This document shows, one piece after another, positions 17,924 to 27,090 of a stretch of 64,000 nt of DNA. The notes under the pieces are model-generated. The model was not told the DNA's origin and ran no database searches. It saw only the letters and a list, made by a program, of their open reading frames with translations. Position 1 is the first letter of the stretch, and every line of letters begins with the position of its first letter. Both the position numbers and the translations under genes were made by a program. The DNA comes from an uncultured Thermoleophilia bacterium (GTDB lineage: Bacteria; Actinomycetota; Thermoleophilia; UBA2241): positions 62,001-126,000 of the forward strand of contig CAIYOD010000042.1 of assembly GCA_903927755.1 (NCBI GenBank), written 5' to 3'.

Positions 17924-20098
17924 ATGAAGACCGCCTTTGGCGACAGCTCGAGACTCGCAATCGGGCTGGTGGTGGCAGTGTCGCTCGCCGTCCTCGCCGT
18001 CGTGCTTGTCGCAAGCCCCGCCGATTCGAGTTCGTCCGAGCCGCCACATCCCGTGGCGGGAGGCTCCCTCGATCCGGCGACCATCCCCAAGTTCCAGGAG
18101 CCGCTGGTCATCCCGCCGGCCATGCCGCGCACGGGCGTCCTCAACGGCAAGGGGAAGCAGGTCGACTACTACGAGATCGCCGTCAAGCAGTTCGAGCAGT
18201 ACATCCTCCCGATGGGCTGGTCCCAGACCAACGCCATCGGGCCGACCACCGTGTGGAGCTACGGCTCCATGGTCGACCCCCGGCCGGTCGCCGAGGGTGG
18301 GACGCTCAACTACCCGGCCCTGACGATCGAGGCCAATCAGAACCGGCCGGTGCGCGTGAAGTGGATCAACGGCCTGGTGGATGCCGACGGCAACTACCTG
18401 CCGCATCTCTTCGCCGTCGACCAGACGCTGCACTGGGCCAATCCGCCCGGCGGCTCGGGTGGCACCGATTCGCACGGCATGGACGGGATGCCCTACACCG
18501 GGCCCGTGCCGATCGTGACGCACGTGCACGGCGCCCACACCACCGAAGACAGCGACGGCTATCCGGAGGCTTGGTACCTGCCGGCGGCCGACAACATCCC
18601 GGCCGGCTACGCAAGCGGCGGTTCCTTCTACGAGCAGTTCAAGCAGGAAGCCGAGGCCAGACAGGGTCAGGCGTGGGAGCCCGGCTCGGCCGTGTTCCAG
18701 TACCCGAACGACCAGCGGCCGGCCACGCTGTGGTACCACGACCACGCGCTCGGCATGACCCGGCTCAACGTCTACGCCGGCCCGGCTGGGTTCTACCTGC
18801 TGCGCAAACAGGGTGACAAGGTGGCAGCCAGGCTGCCGAAGCCCGCTCCGCAGCGGGGGGACAAGCCCGGGACCAAGTATCGTGAGATCCCGATCGCCAT
18901 CCAGGACCGCTCGTTCAACGCCGACGGGTCGCTGTACTACCCCGACAACCGCGCCTTCTTCGAGGGCCTGAACGTGCCGGGGCAGTCGCAGCAGTTCCCC
19001 GGCGCGCCCGAGCTGCGTATCCCGTTCACCCCGGAGACGGCGCTGGACGGCCAGATGAGCGACATCTCGCCACAGTGGAACCCCGAGTTCTTCGGTAACA
19101 CCATGGTCGTGAACGGCAAGACCTGGCCGTATCTGAACGTCGAGCAGCGGCGTTACCGCTTCCGGCTGCTGAACGGCGCCCAGTCCCGGTTCCTCATCCT
19201 CAAGATGAGCAACGGCATGTCCTTCACGCAGATCGGCAGTGAGGGCGGCTACCTGCCCAAGCCGGTCAGGTTGAAGGAACTGCTGATCGCGCCGGCGGAG
19301 CGCGCCGACGTGATCGTCGACTTCAGCGAGGTCAAGCGCGGGACGCGGATCGTCCTGCACAACGTCGGCCCGGACGAGCCGTTCGGCGGCGGTGAGGCCG
19401 GTGAGGAGTTCGACCCGGCCGACCCGGGCACGACCGGCCAGGTCATGCAGTTCCGCGTCGGAAAGGCCACGTCGCCTGACACGAGCGCGACGCCGGGCAA
19501 GCTCAGGCTGCCGGAGATCAAGCGGCTGCCGAAAGCGAGCGTCGTCCGCAACGTCAGTCTGAACGAGCTGGATTCGGCCACCGTCAAAGCGTCCGAGGAC
19601 GAGCAGGGCAACGTCATCCTGGATCCGAGCGGAGAGCCGTTCGGACCCCAGGAGGCCGCGCTCGGAACCTGGGAGAAGATGCCGGGTGACGACATGGGGA
19701 CCCCCATGCCCATGATGTGGATGGACCCCGTGACGGAGAATCCCGCCGTGGGCGCCGTCGAGAGCTGGGTCATACGCAACTTCACCATGGACGCGCATCC
19801 GATCCACATCCACCAGGTGCAGTTCCAGGTGCAACGGCGGGTGGTCACGGACCCGATGATGTCGCCGCACGGCAACCTCGGGGAGGGCGCGGTCATCCAG
19901 CCCGAAGCGTGGGAGACCGGCTACAAGGACACCGTCATCGTCTATCCGGGTGAGCTGACCCGGGTCAAGGCGAGGTTCACCATCGCCGGACTGTTCGTGT
20001 GGCACTGCCACATCATCGAGCACGAGGACAACGAGATGATGCGGCCGTTCCGGGTCGGCCCGGCGCCGATGGACGCGGTCATGACGACGCCGCAGTGA
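17924..20098 (+). CDS. Multicopper oxidase (CotA/bilirubin-oxidase type), exported
   Basis: ATG 17924 after GGAGGAGC; HVHGAHTTEDSDG, WYHDHALGMTR, HPIHIHQVQFQV, GLFVWHCHIIEHEDNEMM. Confidence 0.95.
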   Translation: MKTAFGDSSRLAIGLVVAVSLAVLAVVLVASPADSSSSEPPHPVAGGSLDPATIPKFQEPLVIPPAMPRTGVLNGKGKQVDYYEIAVKQFEQYILPMGWSQTNAIGPTTVWSYGSMVDPRPVAEGGTLNYPALTIEANQNRPVRVKWINGLVDADGNYLPHLFAVDQTLHWANPPGGSGGTDSHGMDGMPYTGPVPIVTHVHGAHTTEDSDGYPEAWYLPAADNIPAGYASGGSFYEQFKQEAEARQGQAWEPGSAVFQYPNDQRPATLWYHDHALGMTRLNVYAGPAGFYLLRKQGDKVAARLPKPAPQRGDKPGTKYREIPIAIQDRSFNADGSLYYPDNRAFFEGLNVPGQSQQFPGAPELRIPFTPETALDGQMSDISPQWNPEFFGNTMVVNGKTWPYLNVEQRRYRFRLLNGAQSRFLILKMSNGMSFTQIGSEGGYLPKPVRLKELLIAPAERADVIVDFSEVKRGTRIVLHNVGPDEPFGGGEAGEEFDPADPGTTGQVMQFRVGKATSPDTSATPGKLRLPEIKRLPKASVVRNVSLNELDSATVKASEDEQGNVILDPSGEPFGPQEAALGTWEKMPGDDMGTPMPMMWMDPVTENPAVGAVESWVIRNFTMDAHPIHIHQVQFQVQRRVVTDPMMSPHGNLGEGAVIQPEAWETGYKDTVIVYPGELTRVKARFTIAGLFVWHCHIIEHEDNEMMRPFRVGPAPMDAVMTTPQ

Positions 20099-20146
20099 CA
20101 GGCGGTGAGATGATGCCGCGCCGCTGATCCGGGGCGTGGCGCAGAG

Positions 20147-20189
20147 ACGGCCGGGGCGGGAGCTCGTGAGGAGCGCCCGCCCTGGCCGT
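20147..20189. terminator. Hairpin terminator between convergent genes
   Basis: ACGGCCggGGCGGG...CCCGCCctGGCCGT near-perfect inverted repeat. Confidence 0.6.
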
Positions 20190-20218
20190 TCGTCGTTCCG
20201 GCGGCGTGCGCGGCGGCC

Positions 20219-21640
20219 TCAGACCGCCGTGGCGGCCTCCCGCAGCGCTGCCCACGCGCCGGCGACGTGCTCGCGCTCCGTGGGCTGCGCACCCACGGAA
20301 ACGCGGATGATGAGCCGGCCCTTGAGCAGCGAGGTGCCGAAGTAGTACTTGCCGCCGGCGGTGACGCGCGCGACGACGGCCGCGTTGTGCGCCGCGAGCG
20401 CCTCCTCGTCGCCGGCCATGGCCGGCGGCACGTGCCGCAGGGAGACGGTCTGCAGCGGCGCCGGCGCCATGAGACCCCAGTCCGGCGCCTCCACGACCTG
20501 TTCGGCCAGCCAGGAGGCGTTGCCGACGTCGCGGCGGATGCGCGCCTGGAGGCCCTCGACGCCCTCGGCGCGCAGCAGGAACCACAGCTTGAGCGCCCGG
20601 AAGCGGCGACCGAGCGGGATGCCCCAGTCGCGCAGGTTGCGCACCTGCCCGTCCTGCGCCGTGCGCAGGTAGCTCGGGTCCGTGCTCATGACCCGCACCA
20701 GGTGCTCTGGATCGCGGACGTAGTAGGCGGAGAGGTCGAACCCCGTGCCCATCCACTTGTGGGGGTTGAAGACGACGGAGTCGGCGCGGTCCACGCCATC
20801 CCACATCCAGCGGTACTCAGGGCAGATCATGGCCGTGCCGGCGAGCGCCGCGTCGACGTGGAGCCAGATGTCGCGGCGCTCGCAGAGGTCGGCGATGCCG
20901 GCCACCGGGTCGAGCGCCGTGGTCGCGGTCGTGCCGACCCCCGCGACCACGGCGCAGGGCCGGCGGCCGGCCGCCAGATCGTCGTCCACGGCGCGCTCGA
21001 GCAGGTCGAGCCGGAGCGCGTGCTCGTCGTCCGTGCCGATGAGGCGCAGGTGCTCGGCGCCGAACCCGGCGAGGAGCGCGGCTTTGGGGATCGAACTGTG
21101 CGCCTGGTCGCTCGCGTAGACCACGAGCGGCGCGTCCTCGGCTTGGAGCCCACCGCGGTTCTGCGAGAACCCCGAGGTGCGCTCGCGAGCGCAGAGCAAG
21201 GCGGTGAAGGTGGACGTGCTGGCGGTGTCCTCGATCACGCCGGTGAACGCGTCCGGCAGACCCACCATGTCCCGCAGCCACTCCATGACGACGTCCTCGA
21301 CCTCGGTGGCGGCGGGGCTGGTCTGCCAGCTCATGCCCTGCACGCCGAGCCCGGCCGAGACGAGGTCGGCGAGCACCGACGAGAGGTCGCTGTTGCTCGG
21401 GAAGTAGTGCAGGAAGCCGGGGTGGTTCCAGTGGGTGATCCCCGGCATGACGATGCGGTCGAGGTCGTCGACGATGTCGCCGAGGCCTCCGCCGTGCAGC
21501 GGCGGCTCGGCGGGCAGCTTCTCTGCCACCTCGCCCGGCTGCACCTGGCTCATCACCGGGTAGTCGTCGATCCGCTCGCGGTAGTCGGCGACCCAGTCGA
21601 TCAGCTCGTGGCCGAGCTTGCGGAACTCGTTGGCGTCCAT
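20219..21640 (-). CDS. Pyridoxal-dependent (aromatic-L-amino-acid-type) decarboxylase
   Basis: 473 aa; FLHYFPSNSDLSSVLADLVSAGLG, LHVDAALAGTAMICPEYRWMWDGVDRADSVVFNPHKWMGTGFD. Confidence 0.95.
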   Translation of the reverse strand: MDANEFRKLGHELIDWVADYRERIDDYPVMSQVQPGEVAEKLPAEPPLHGGGLGDIVDDLDRIVMPGITHWNHPGFLHYFPSNSDLSSVLADLVSAGLGVQGMSWQTSPAATEVEDVVMEWLRDMVGLPDAFTGVIEDTASTSTFTALLCARERTSGFSQNRGGLQAEDAPLVVYASDQAHSSIPKAALLAGFGAEHLRLIGTDDEHALRLDLLERAVDDDLAAGRRPCAVVAGVGTTATTALDPVAGIADLCERRDIWLHVDAALAGTAMICPEYRWMWDGVDRADSVVFNPHKWMGTGFDLSAYYVRDPEHLVRVMSTDPSYLRTAQDGQVRNLRDWGIPLGRRFRALKLWFLLRAEGVEGLQARIRRDVGNASWLAEQVVEAPDWGLMAPAPLQTVSLRHVPPAMAGDEEALAAHNAAVVARVTAGGKYYFGTSLLKGRLIIRVSVGAQPTEREHVAGAWAALREAATAV

Positions 21641-21683
21641 CCTGCTCTCTCCCTTGTCGACCGCGTGAAGAGCCTACACGCGC

Positions 21684-22346
21684 TCAGCGCCGGCGCGCGA
21701 CCAGGACATCCGAGCTCAGGAACCAGTCGGTGACGGGGAAGCTTGCGAGGACGATCCACTCGTCGCCGTCGAGCAGGGAGCCGAGTCCGAGAGGGCGGCA
21801 CCCGCCGAGCAGCGCCGGGTTCAGGCTCCACAGCGCCTGCCAGAGACGAGTGACGAGACGCGCCGGCGGCGTGCGGCCCGGGGCGAGGCTCGCCAGGGCG
21901 AGCAGCCCACCGGGCCGCAGCACCCGGCGCGCCTCGGCGACGAACGCGGCGCCGTCCGCCGGGCTGAGCAGATCGAGCACGTAGGTGCTGACGACCCGGT
22001 CGCACGAGCCGTCCGGGACGGGGAAGCTCACGCGGCCGTCGGTGAGCTCGACGCGGGCGCGCCCGGCCCACGGCGCGACGGCGGCGCTCGCGAGCTCGGT
22101 CATGCGAGGGCTGACGTCGAGCCCCAGGTAGGTCGCGCCGTCGGGGAGCCGCTCCCGCAGCAGCCGGGCGGCGAACCGTCCGGTGCCGCAGCCGAACTCG
22201 ACCACGGACGCGGCGCGCGCGAAATCGCCCTGCGCCGCAAGCGCGTCGAGCGCGCGGCGCTCACTCAGGGGCCGCGCGTCCTGCCCGCGGCCGATCCGGT
22301 CGTAGAAGCGCCTTGCCTGTTCGGGGGTGATGAACCGTGCCGTCAT
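21684..22346 (-). CDS. Class I SAM-dependent methyltransferase
   Basis: 220 aa; VVEFGCGTGRFAARLL, YLGLDVSPRM, RVVSTYVLDLL, RRVLRPGGLLAL. Confidence 0.9.
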   Translation of the reverse strand: MTARFITPEQARRFYDRIGRGQDARPLSERRALDALAAQGDFARAASVVEFGCGTGRFAARLLRERLPDGATYLGLDVSPRMTELASAAVAPWAGRARVELTDGRVSFPVPDGSCDRVVSTYVLDLLSPADGAAFVAEARRVLRPGGLLALASLAPGRTPPARLVTRLWQALWSLNPALLGGCRPLGLGSLLDGDEWIVLASFPVTDWFLSSDVLVARRR

Positions 22347-22477
22347 GGTGCGGTCATCCTACCGCGGCCGGGTCAGGTGGCTCGATGACCTGCGCCGTCG
22401 GCCGGGCGGCTTGCCCGCGGGCGCGGGTGGAGGGACGATGGGCGACGGTCAGTCCATCCCTGGTCCCGGAGGCCGCC

Positions 22478-23605
22478 GTGCACATCGAACCGTTCCTGGT
22501 CGAGCAGTGGATGAACGCCCACGAGACGACGGCCACCTGGAACATCGCCGAGACCTGCGTCGACTCCCTGACGCTGGACGAGCTGCTCGCGCTCAGCGGC
22601 GACGCCGACGGCGTGGTGCGTCGCCTCCGGGAGACCTGGCTCGGCTACGGGGACATCGTCGGCTCGCCGCGGCTGCGGGCCGCCATCGCGGCGCTCTACG
22701 GCGAAGGCATCACGCCGGACCACGTCCTCACGGCCAACGGCGCGATCGGCGCCAACTTCCTCGCCCTGTACGCGCTCGTCGAGCCGGGGACCACCGTAGT
22801 CACGGTGCAGCCGACCTACCAGCAGCTCTTCTCGGTGCCGGCGTCGCTCGGCGCCGAGGTGCGCGAGCTGCGGCTCCGCGAGGAGGACGGGTACCTGCCC
22901 GACCCGGACGCGATCCGCGCGCTCACCGACGAGCGCACCGACCTCATCGTGCTGAACAACCCGAACAATCCGACCGGAGCGCTGATCGACGAGCCGCTTC
23001 TTCGCGAGATCGTGGAAGTGGCCCGGGAGCGCGACGCGTGGCTCTTCTGCGACGAGGTGTACCGCATGCTCGAGCACGAGCCGGGCACGACGGCGCCGTC
23101 GGTCGCCGACCTCTACGAGAAGGGCGTCAGCAGCGGCAGCATGAGCAAGAGCTACTCGCTGGCCGGGCTGCGCACCGGATGGGTCGCCGGGCCGCGCGAG
23201 GTCATCGAACGGTGCCTCGATGTGCGCGACTACACGACCATCAGCGGCGGCGTGCTCGACGACGCCCTCGCCGCTGTCGCCCTGGAGAACAAGGACCGTG
23301 TGCTCCACCGTAGCCTGGAGATCGTGCGCGGCAACCTGGCGGTCGTCGACGCGTGGATCGCGCGGGAGCCGCGGCTGCGTTACATCCGCCCGCGCGCCGG
23401 CACCATCGCCCTCGTCCGCTACGACTACGACCTGCCCTCCGTGGAGTTCTGCCAGGGACTCTTCGACTTCAACGGCGCCTTTGTCATGCCGGGCGCCGCC
23501 TTCGGCGAGGAGCACGCGTTCCGCCTCGGCTACGCGTGCGCTCGCGACGTGCTCGAAGGCGGCCTCGCCGCCGTCTCCGCGTACCTGCGGACGCTCGAGG
23601 GCTGA
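22478..23605 (+). CDS. Class I/II PLP-dependent aminotransferase
   Basis: GTG 22478 after GGAGG; VLNNPNNPTGALID, FCDEVYRMLE, SSGSMSKSYSLAGLRTGW. Confidence 0.9.
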   Translation: MHIEPFLVEQWMNAHETTATWNIAETCVDSLTLDELLALSGDADGVVRRLRETWLGYGDIVGSPRLRAAIAALYGEGITPDHVLTANGAIGANFLALYALVEPGTTVVTVQPTYQQLFSVPASLGAEVRELRLREEDGYLPDPDAIRALTDERTDLIVLNNPNNPTGALIDEPLLREIVEVARERDAWLFCDEVYRMLEHEPGTTAPSVADLYEKGVSSGSMSKSYSLAGLRTGWVAGPREVIERCLDVRDYTTISGGVLDDALAAVALENKDRVLHRSLEIVRGNLAVVDAWIAREPRLRYIRPRAGTIALVRYDYDLPSVEFCQGLFDFNGAFVMPGAAFGEEHAFRLGYACARDVLEGGLAAVSAYLRTLEG

Positions 23606-23793
23606 ACCCGGGACACAGGGCCACCCGTCGCCCCGCTCCGCCCGCCCTTTGCTATCGAACGCGGGCGTTTCCGGACGCTCTGTTCTGCCGCTCCGGATTC
23701 GACTAGGGTGTCGCGCGAGGAGACGTCTTCGGAGAACCGGCGTGAAGACCGCCACCGAGGGGACCCGAGGCAGCGTCGGGGGAAGGGGCCTTC

Positions 23794-26634
23794 ATGAAAC
23801 GCAGTCTGGCGCGCTTTGCCATATCCCTGTTTGTTGCGAGCGCCGCGTTCGCGTGTTTCGTGGGCGCGGCGCTCGCCGACGAACACACCTGGACCAACGG
23901 GTCGGGCGGCCTCTGGTCCGACGGGGCCAACTGGAACAAGGGGACCGCTCCGGTCGATGGCGACACGGTGCTCTTCCCGACGTTCGGCCCGGCCACGATC
24001 CATGCGGCCAACGACCTGGCTCCCGGCCTCAAGCTCGGCGGCATCACGGTCCTGGATCACTGGGTGGTCACCGGCAACCCAATCACCCTCGATGGCGACC
24101 TGAGCGTGCGGAATCTCAACTCCACTCGCGTCGACTGGCAGGTGCCTCTGACCCTCGCGGCGCCGCACTCGCTCAGCGTACAGACCTATGCGCGGCTGAC
24201 GCTGAACACCACCATCGACACCGCCGGTCACCTGCTCACTGTGGCGACCGACGGCAGCGTCCTGGCTGATGGCGAGGTCGTCGCCAACGGTGTCATCTCG
24301 GGCGGCGGCGGGGTCACCAAGACGGGCGCCGGGATGTTCATGCCGGTGGCGGCGAACACCTACACCGGCGCCACGACGGTCTCGGGCGGGAAGCTGCTGA
24401 TCGGCGCGGCGGACACGCTCCCGTCCGGGGCCGGCAAGGGAGCCGTCAGCGTCGCCGCGGGCGCGACCCTTGACCTGGCGGGCGACGCCCAGACCGTCAA
24501 CGACCTGAGCGGCGCAGGCTCCGTGACGACCGGCGGCGCCACGCTCACCGTGTTCTCCCGCGTCTCCGGGTCGGAGTTCGCCGGGGTCATCAGTGGTACC
24601 GGCAGCCTCACCAAGACCGGCGACGGCGCCTTCGGCCTGTCCGGCGAGAACACCTACACCGGCGAGACGACGATCTCTGGATACCTCTTTCTGCTGCACG
24701 CCGACGCCATAGCCTCGAGCACCGCGGTCACGGTGAATGCGGGGGGCACCGTTGTCACTGGGCTCGGTCACCCACAGGCGTTCACCGACCTGAGCGGCTC
24801 GGGGAGTGTGTGGTTGGGCGACCTGCCCGTTTCCGGCCCTTGGACGCTCAAGAGCGTCGCCGGGAGCACCTTCAGCGGGGAATTCCAGCTCAGCCCGCCT
24901 GTCCCTGCGGGTTTCGAGATTCGGAAGACCGGCGCCGGGGCGTTCACGTTCGCCGGCTCTGTGAGCGGCGGCAGGATCGGTAGCCTCCAGGTGGCGGAAG
25001 GCACCTTCTTGGTCGCCTCAGGCCACGCGCTCCCCGGCGATCTTCCCGTTACCGTCAAAGACGGCGCCGTGTACGGCGGCGGCGGGACGGCGGAGTCCGT
25101 GAACGCCGAAGTGGGTGGCACGGTCTGGCCGGGCGCTGGGACCCTGCTCCCGACTTCTCTGACGGTCGACGGCCCCATCGCCATCGCAGACTCGCTCAAG
25201 GTGTGCGTGGCGAACCTCGAACCGGGCTTCGCCACCGACGCGGTCGTCGCCGACTCGGCGACCCTGGGTAACGCCGACCCCGCGCACCCGTTCACCGTCC
25301 ACCTGGTCTCGGTGCCCTTCGACCCGCCGGGTCCCGCGTGGGACCCGGCGCAGAGCTGCCGCTGGCACGTGGTCGTCGCCGACACCCCGATCACCCAGGT
25401 CGGGGCGCCATTCGTGATCGACGCGAGTGGGTTCACGCCCGACGTGGACGGCGGCTCCTTCAGCTGGGAGACCAGCTCCGCCGACGGCAAGTACTACGGC
25501 GACGTCGTGTTCACGCCGCTGGCGCAGTTCGACGGCAGCCCGTCGGTCGGCGGCGGCACGGTCTTCGCGGCCGGCGGCACCCGACCGGTGACCTGGGCGA
25601 CCGACTCGGCGCCACCGACGGACTCCGTCTTCAAGCTCTACGCGGTGGCCCCGGTCACGAGCGCTGCGACGCTCATCGGCACCGAGCCTGCCAGCTCCGC
25701 GACCAGCTACGACTTCGACTGGGCGATCGCCCTGGCGCCCGCGGCCGGCTGGCGCGTGCGCGTCGAGCTCTGGTCGGCGGCGAGCGGCGGCGTCAAGCTG
25801 CGCGAGGCCGACAGCCAGAGCTTCCAGCTGCTGGCGGCCTCGTACCCGATCACCGTGAGCGCCGGCGACCACGGCTCCGTCACGCCGGCGAGCGGCCCGG
25901 TCGCGACCTTCTCGAGGCCGACATACGCGATCGCCGCCGACCCGGGCTACGCGATCGCGACGGTGACCGCCGACGGTTCCGCCGTCACCCCGGCCCCGGC
26001 GAGCTACACCTTCACCGACGTGCGCGAGGAGCACGCGATCGACGCCACCTTCGCGCCGCTCCCCGACAACCTGCCGACCTGCACAGTCTCCGGCCAGCGT
26101 TCCGGCTGGAGCAGCGTCCCGGTGACCCTGACGTTCACCGGGCACCCCGGCCCCTACGGGGTCGCCGTCGCCGGGACCCAGTATCGCGTGGGCGACGGCG
26201 CCTGGGTGGACGGCGCGACCGTGAGAATCTCCGCGCAGGGCACGACGAGGGTGCAGTACCGTGCCATGGACGCGGACGGCATCGTCGGCCCGGCGCGCTC
26301 GCTCACCGTGCGCATCGACTCGAGGCCGCCGCGCCTCGAGGCCAAAGGCGCGACCGGCAAGGCCTGGGGTGGCGGCGCCAGGGTGCTCTACCGCGTCACC
26401 GACGCTTCGCCGAACGCCGGCAAGTGCCGGGTCAGGCTCGTCGTGCTCAGCGCGGCCGGCCGCGTGCTCACCCGCGCTACCACGAACCCGGTACCGACGG
26501 ACCGCTGGCGCCGCATCCGCCTCAGCACCGGCCAGCTCGGCCCGGGCACGTACCGCGTCCGTCTCCGAGCCGTTGACGCGGCCGGCAACGTGCAGCGCAA
26601 GGCGACGGTGGTGTGGCTCGTGGTGAGGTGGTGA
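23794..26634 (+). CDS. Secreted protein with autotransporter-associated beta-strand repeats and InlB-like/Ig-like C-terminal modules
   Basis: 946 aa; signal peptide; WTNGSGGLWSDGANWNKGTAPVDGDTVLFP; TYTGATTVSGGKLLIGAADTLP and TYTGETTISGYLFLLHADA; YPITVSAGDHGSVTPASG. Confidence 0.75.
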   Translation: MKRSLARFAISLFVASAAFACFVGAALADEHTWTNGSGGLWSDGANWNKGTAPVDGDTVLFPTFGPATIHAANDLAPGLKLGGITVLDHWVVTGNPITLDGDLSVRNLNSTRVDWQVPLTLAAPHSLSVQTYARLTLNTTIDTAGHLLTVATDGSVLADGEVVANGVISGGGGVTKTGAGMFMPVAANTYTGATTVSGGKLLIGAADTLPSGAGKGAVSVAAGATLDLAGDAQTVNDLSGAGSVTTGGATLTVFSRVSGSEFAGVISGTGSLTKTGDGAFGLSGENTYTGETTISGYLFLLHADAIASSTAVTVNAGGTVVTGLGHPQAFTDLSGSGSVWLGDLPVSGPWTLKSVAGSTFSGEFQLSPPVPAGFEIRKTGAGAFTFAGSVSGGRIGSLQVAEGTFLVASGHALPGDLPVTVKDGAVYGGGGTAESVNAEVGGTVWPGAGTLLPTSLTVDGPIAIADSLKVCVANLEPGFATDAVVADSATLGNADPAHPFTVHLVSVPFDPPGPAWDPAQSCRWHVVVADTPITQVGAPFVIDASGFTPDVDGGSFSWETSSADGKYYGDVVFTPLAQFDGSPSVGGGTVFAAGGTRPVTWATDSAPPTDSVFKLYAVAPVTSAATLIGTEPASSATSYDFDWAIALAPAAGWRVRVELWSAASGGVKLREADSQSFQLLAASYPITVSAGDHGSVTPASGPVATFSRPTYAIAADPGYAIATVTADGSAVTPAPASYTFTDVREEHAIDATFAPLPDNLPTCTVSGQRSGWSSVPVTLTFTGHPGPYGVAVAGTQYRVGDGAWVDGATVRISAQGTTRVQYRAMDADGIVGPARSLTVRIDSRPPRLEAKGATGKAWGGGARVLYRVTDASPNAGKCRVRLVVLSAAGRVLTRATTNPVPTDRWRRIRLSTGQLGPGTYRVRLRAVDAAGNVQRKATVVWLVVRW

Positions 26635-26654
26635 GCCTGACCGCCACGGTGTGA

Positions 26655-26690
26655 GGAGGGGCCGGGCGCCGCAGGGCACCCGGCCCCTCC
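26655..26690. terminator. Strong hairpin terminator
   Basis: GGAGGGGCCGGG-N12-CCCGGCCCCTCC (12-bp perfect stem). Confidence 0.7.
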
Positions 26691-26715
26691 CGCCCGTGGA
26701 CTAGAATGGCCGCGC

Positions 26716-27087
26716 ATGGACGAGCGACCCACACACGACACCGCGCTCAAGGATTCCGCCCCGCGTCGCACCTGGCTGGCCGCGGAACGGACGTACCTGG
26801 CGTGGCTCCGGACGGGGTTCGCCGCGCTGGCGCTGGCCATCGCCGTCGGCCGGCTGCTGCCGGCGCTCATCAGCGTCTCTCACGCCGCCTTCGGGCTGGT
26901 CGGGGCCGCCTACGGCGTCTTCGGCGTGTACATCATCGTCCTGGGCGCCTACAGGACGCAGCGCGTGCGCGGCGCCCTCCACGCCAACGACCCGTTGCCA
27001 TCCGACATGTGGGTCATCTGGTCACTCACCCTCATCGGCGTCGTCCTCGCCGTCGCCACCATCGGCCTGATCTTCCTGGAGGTCTGA
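26716..27087 (+). CDS. DUF202/YidH-family small membrane protein
   Basis: 123 aa; LAAERTYLAWLRTGFAALALAIAVGRLLP, three TM-like segments. Confidence 0.85.
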   Translation: MDERPTHDTALKDSAPRRTWLAAERTYLAWLRTGFAALALAIAVGRLLPALISVSHAAFGLVGAAYGVFGVYIIVLGAYRTQRVRGALHANDPLPSDMWVIWSLTLIGVVLAVATIGLIFLEV

Positions 27088-27090
27088 CCC

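Noticed and set aside
17834-20023. 729-aa minus-strand ORF antisense to multicopper oxidase
   Set aside because: Arg/Val/Asp/Gly-biased shadow ORF typical of high-GC antisense frames; the + strand frame has complete copper-site motifs.
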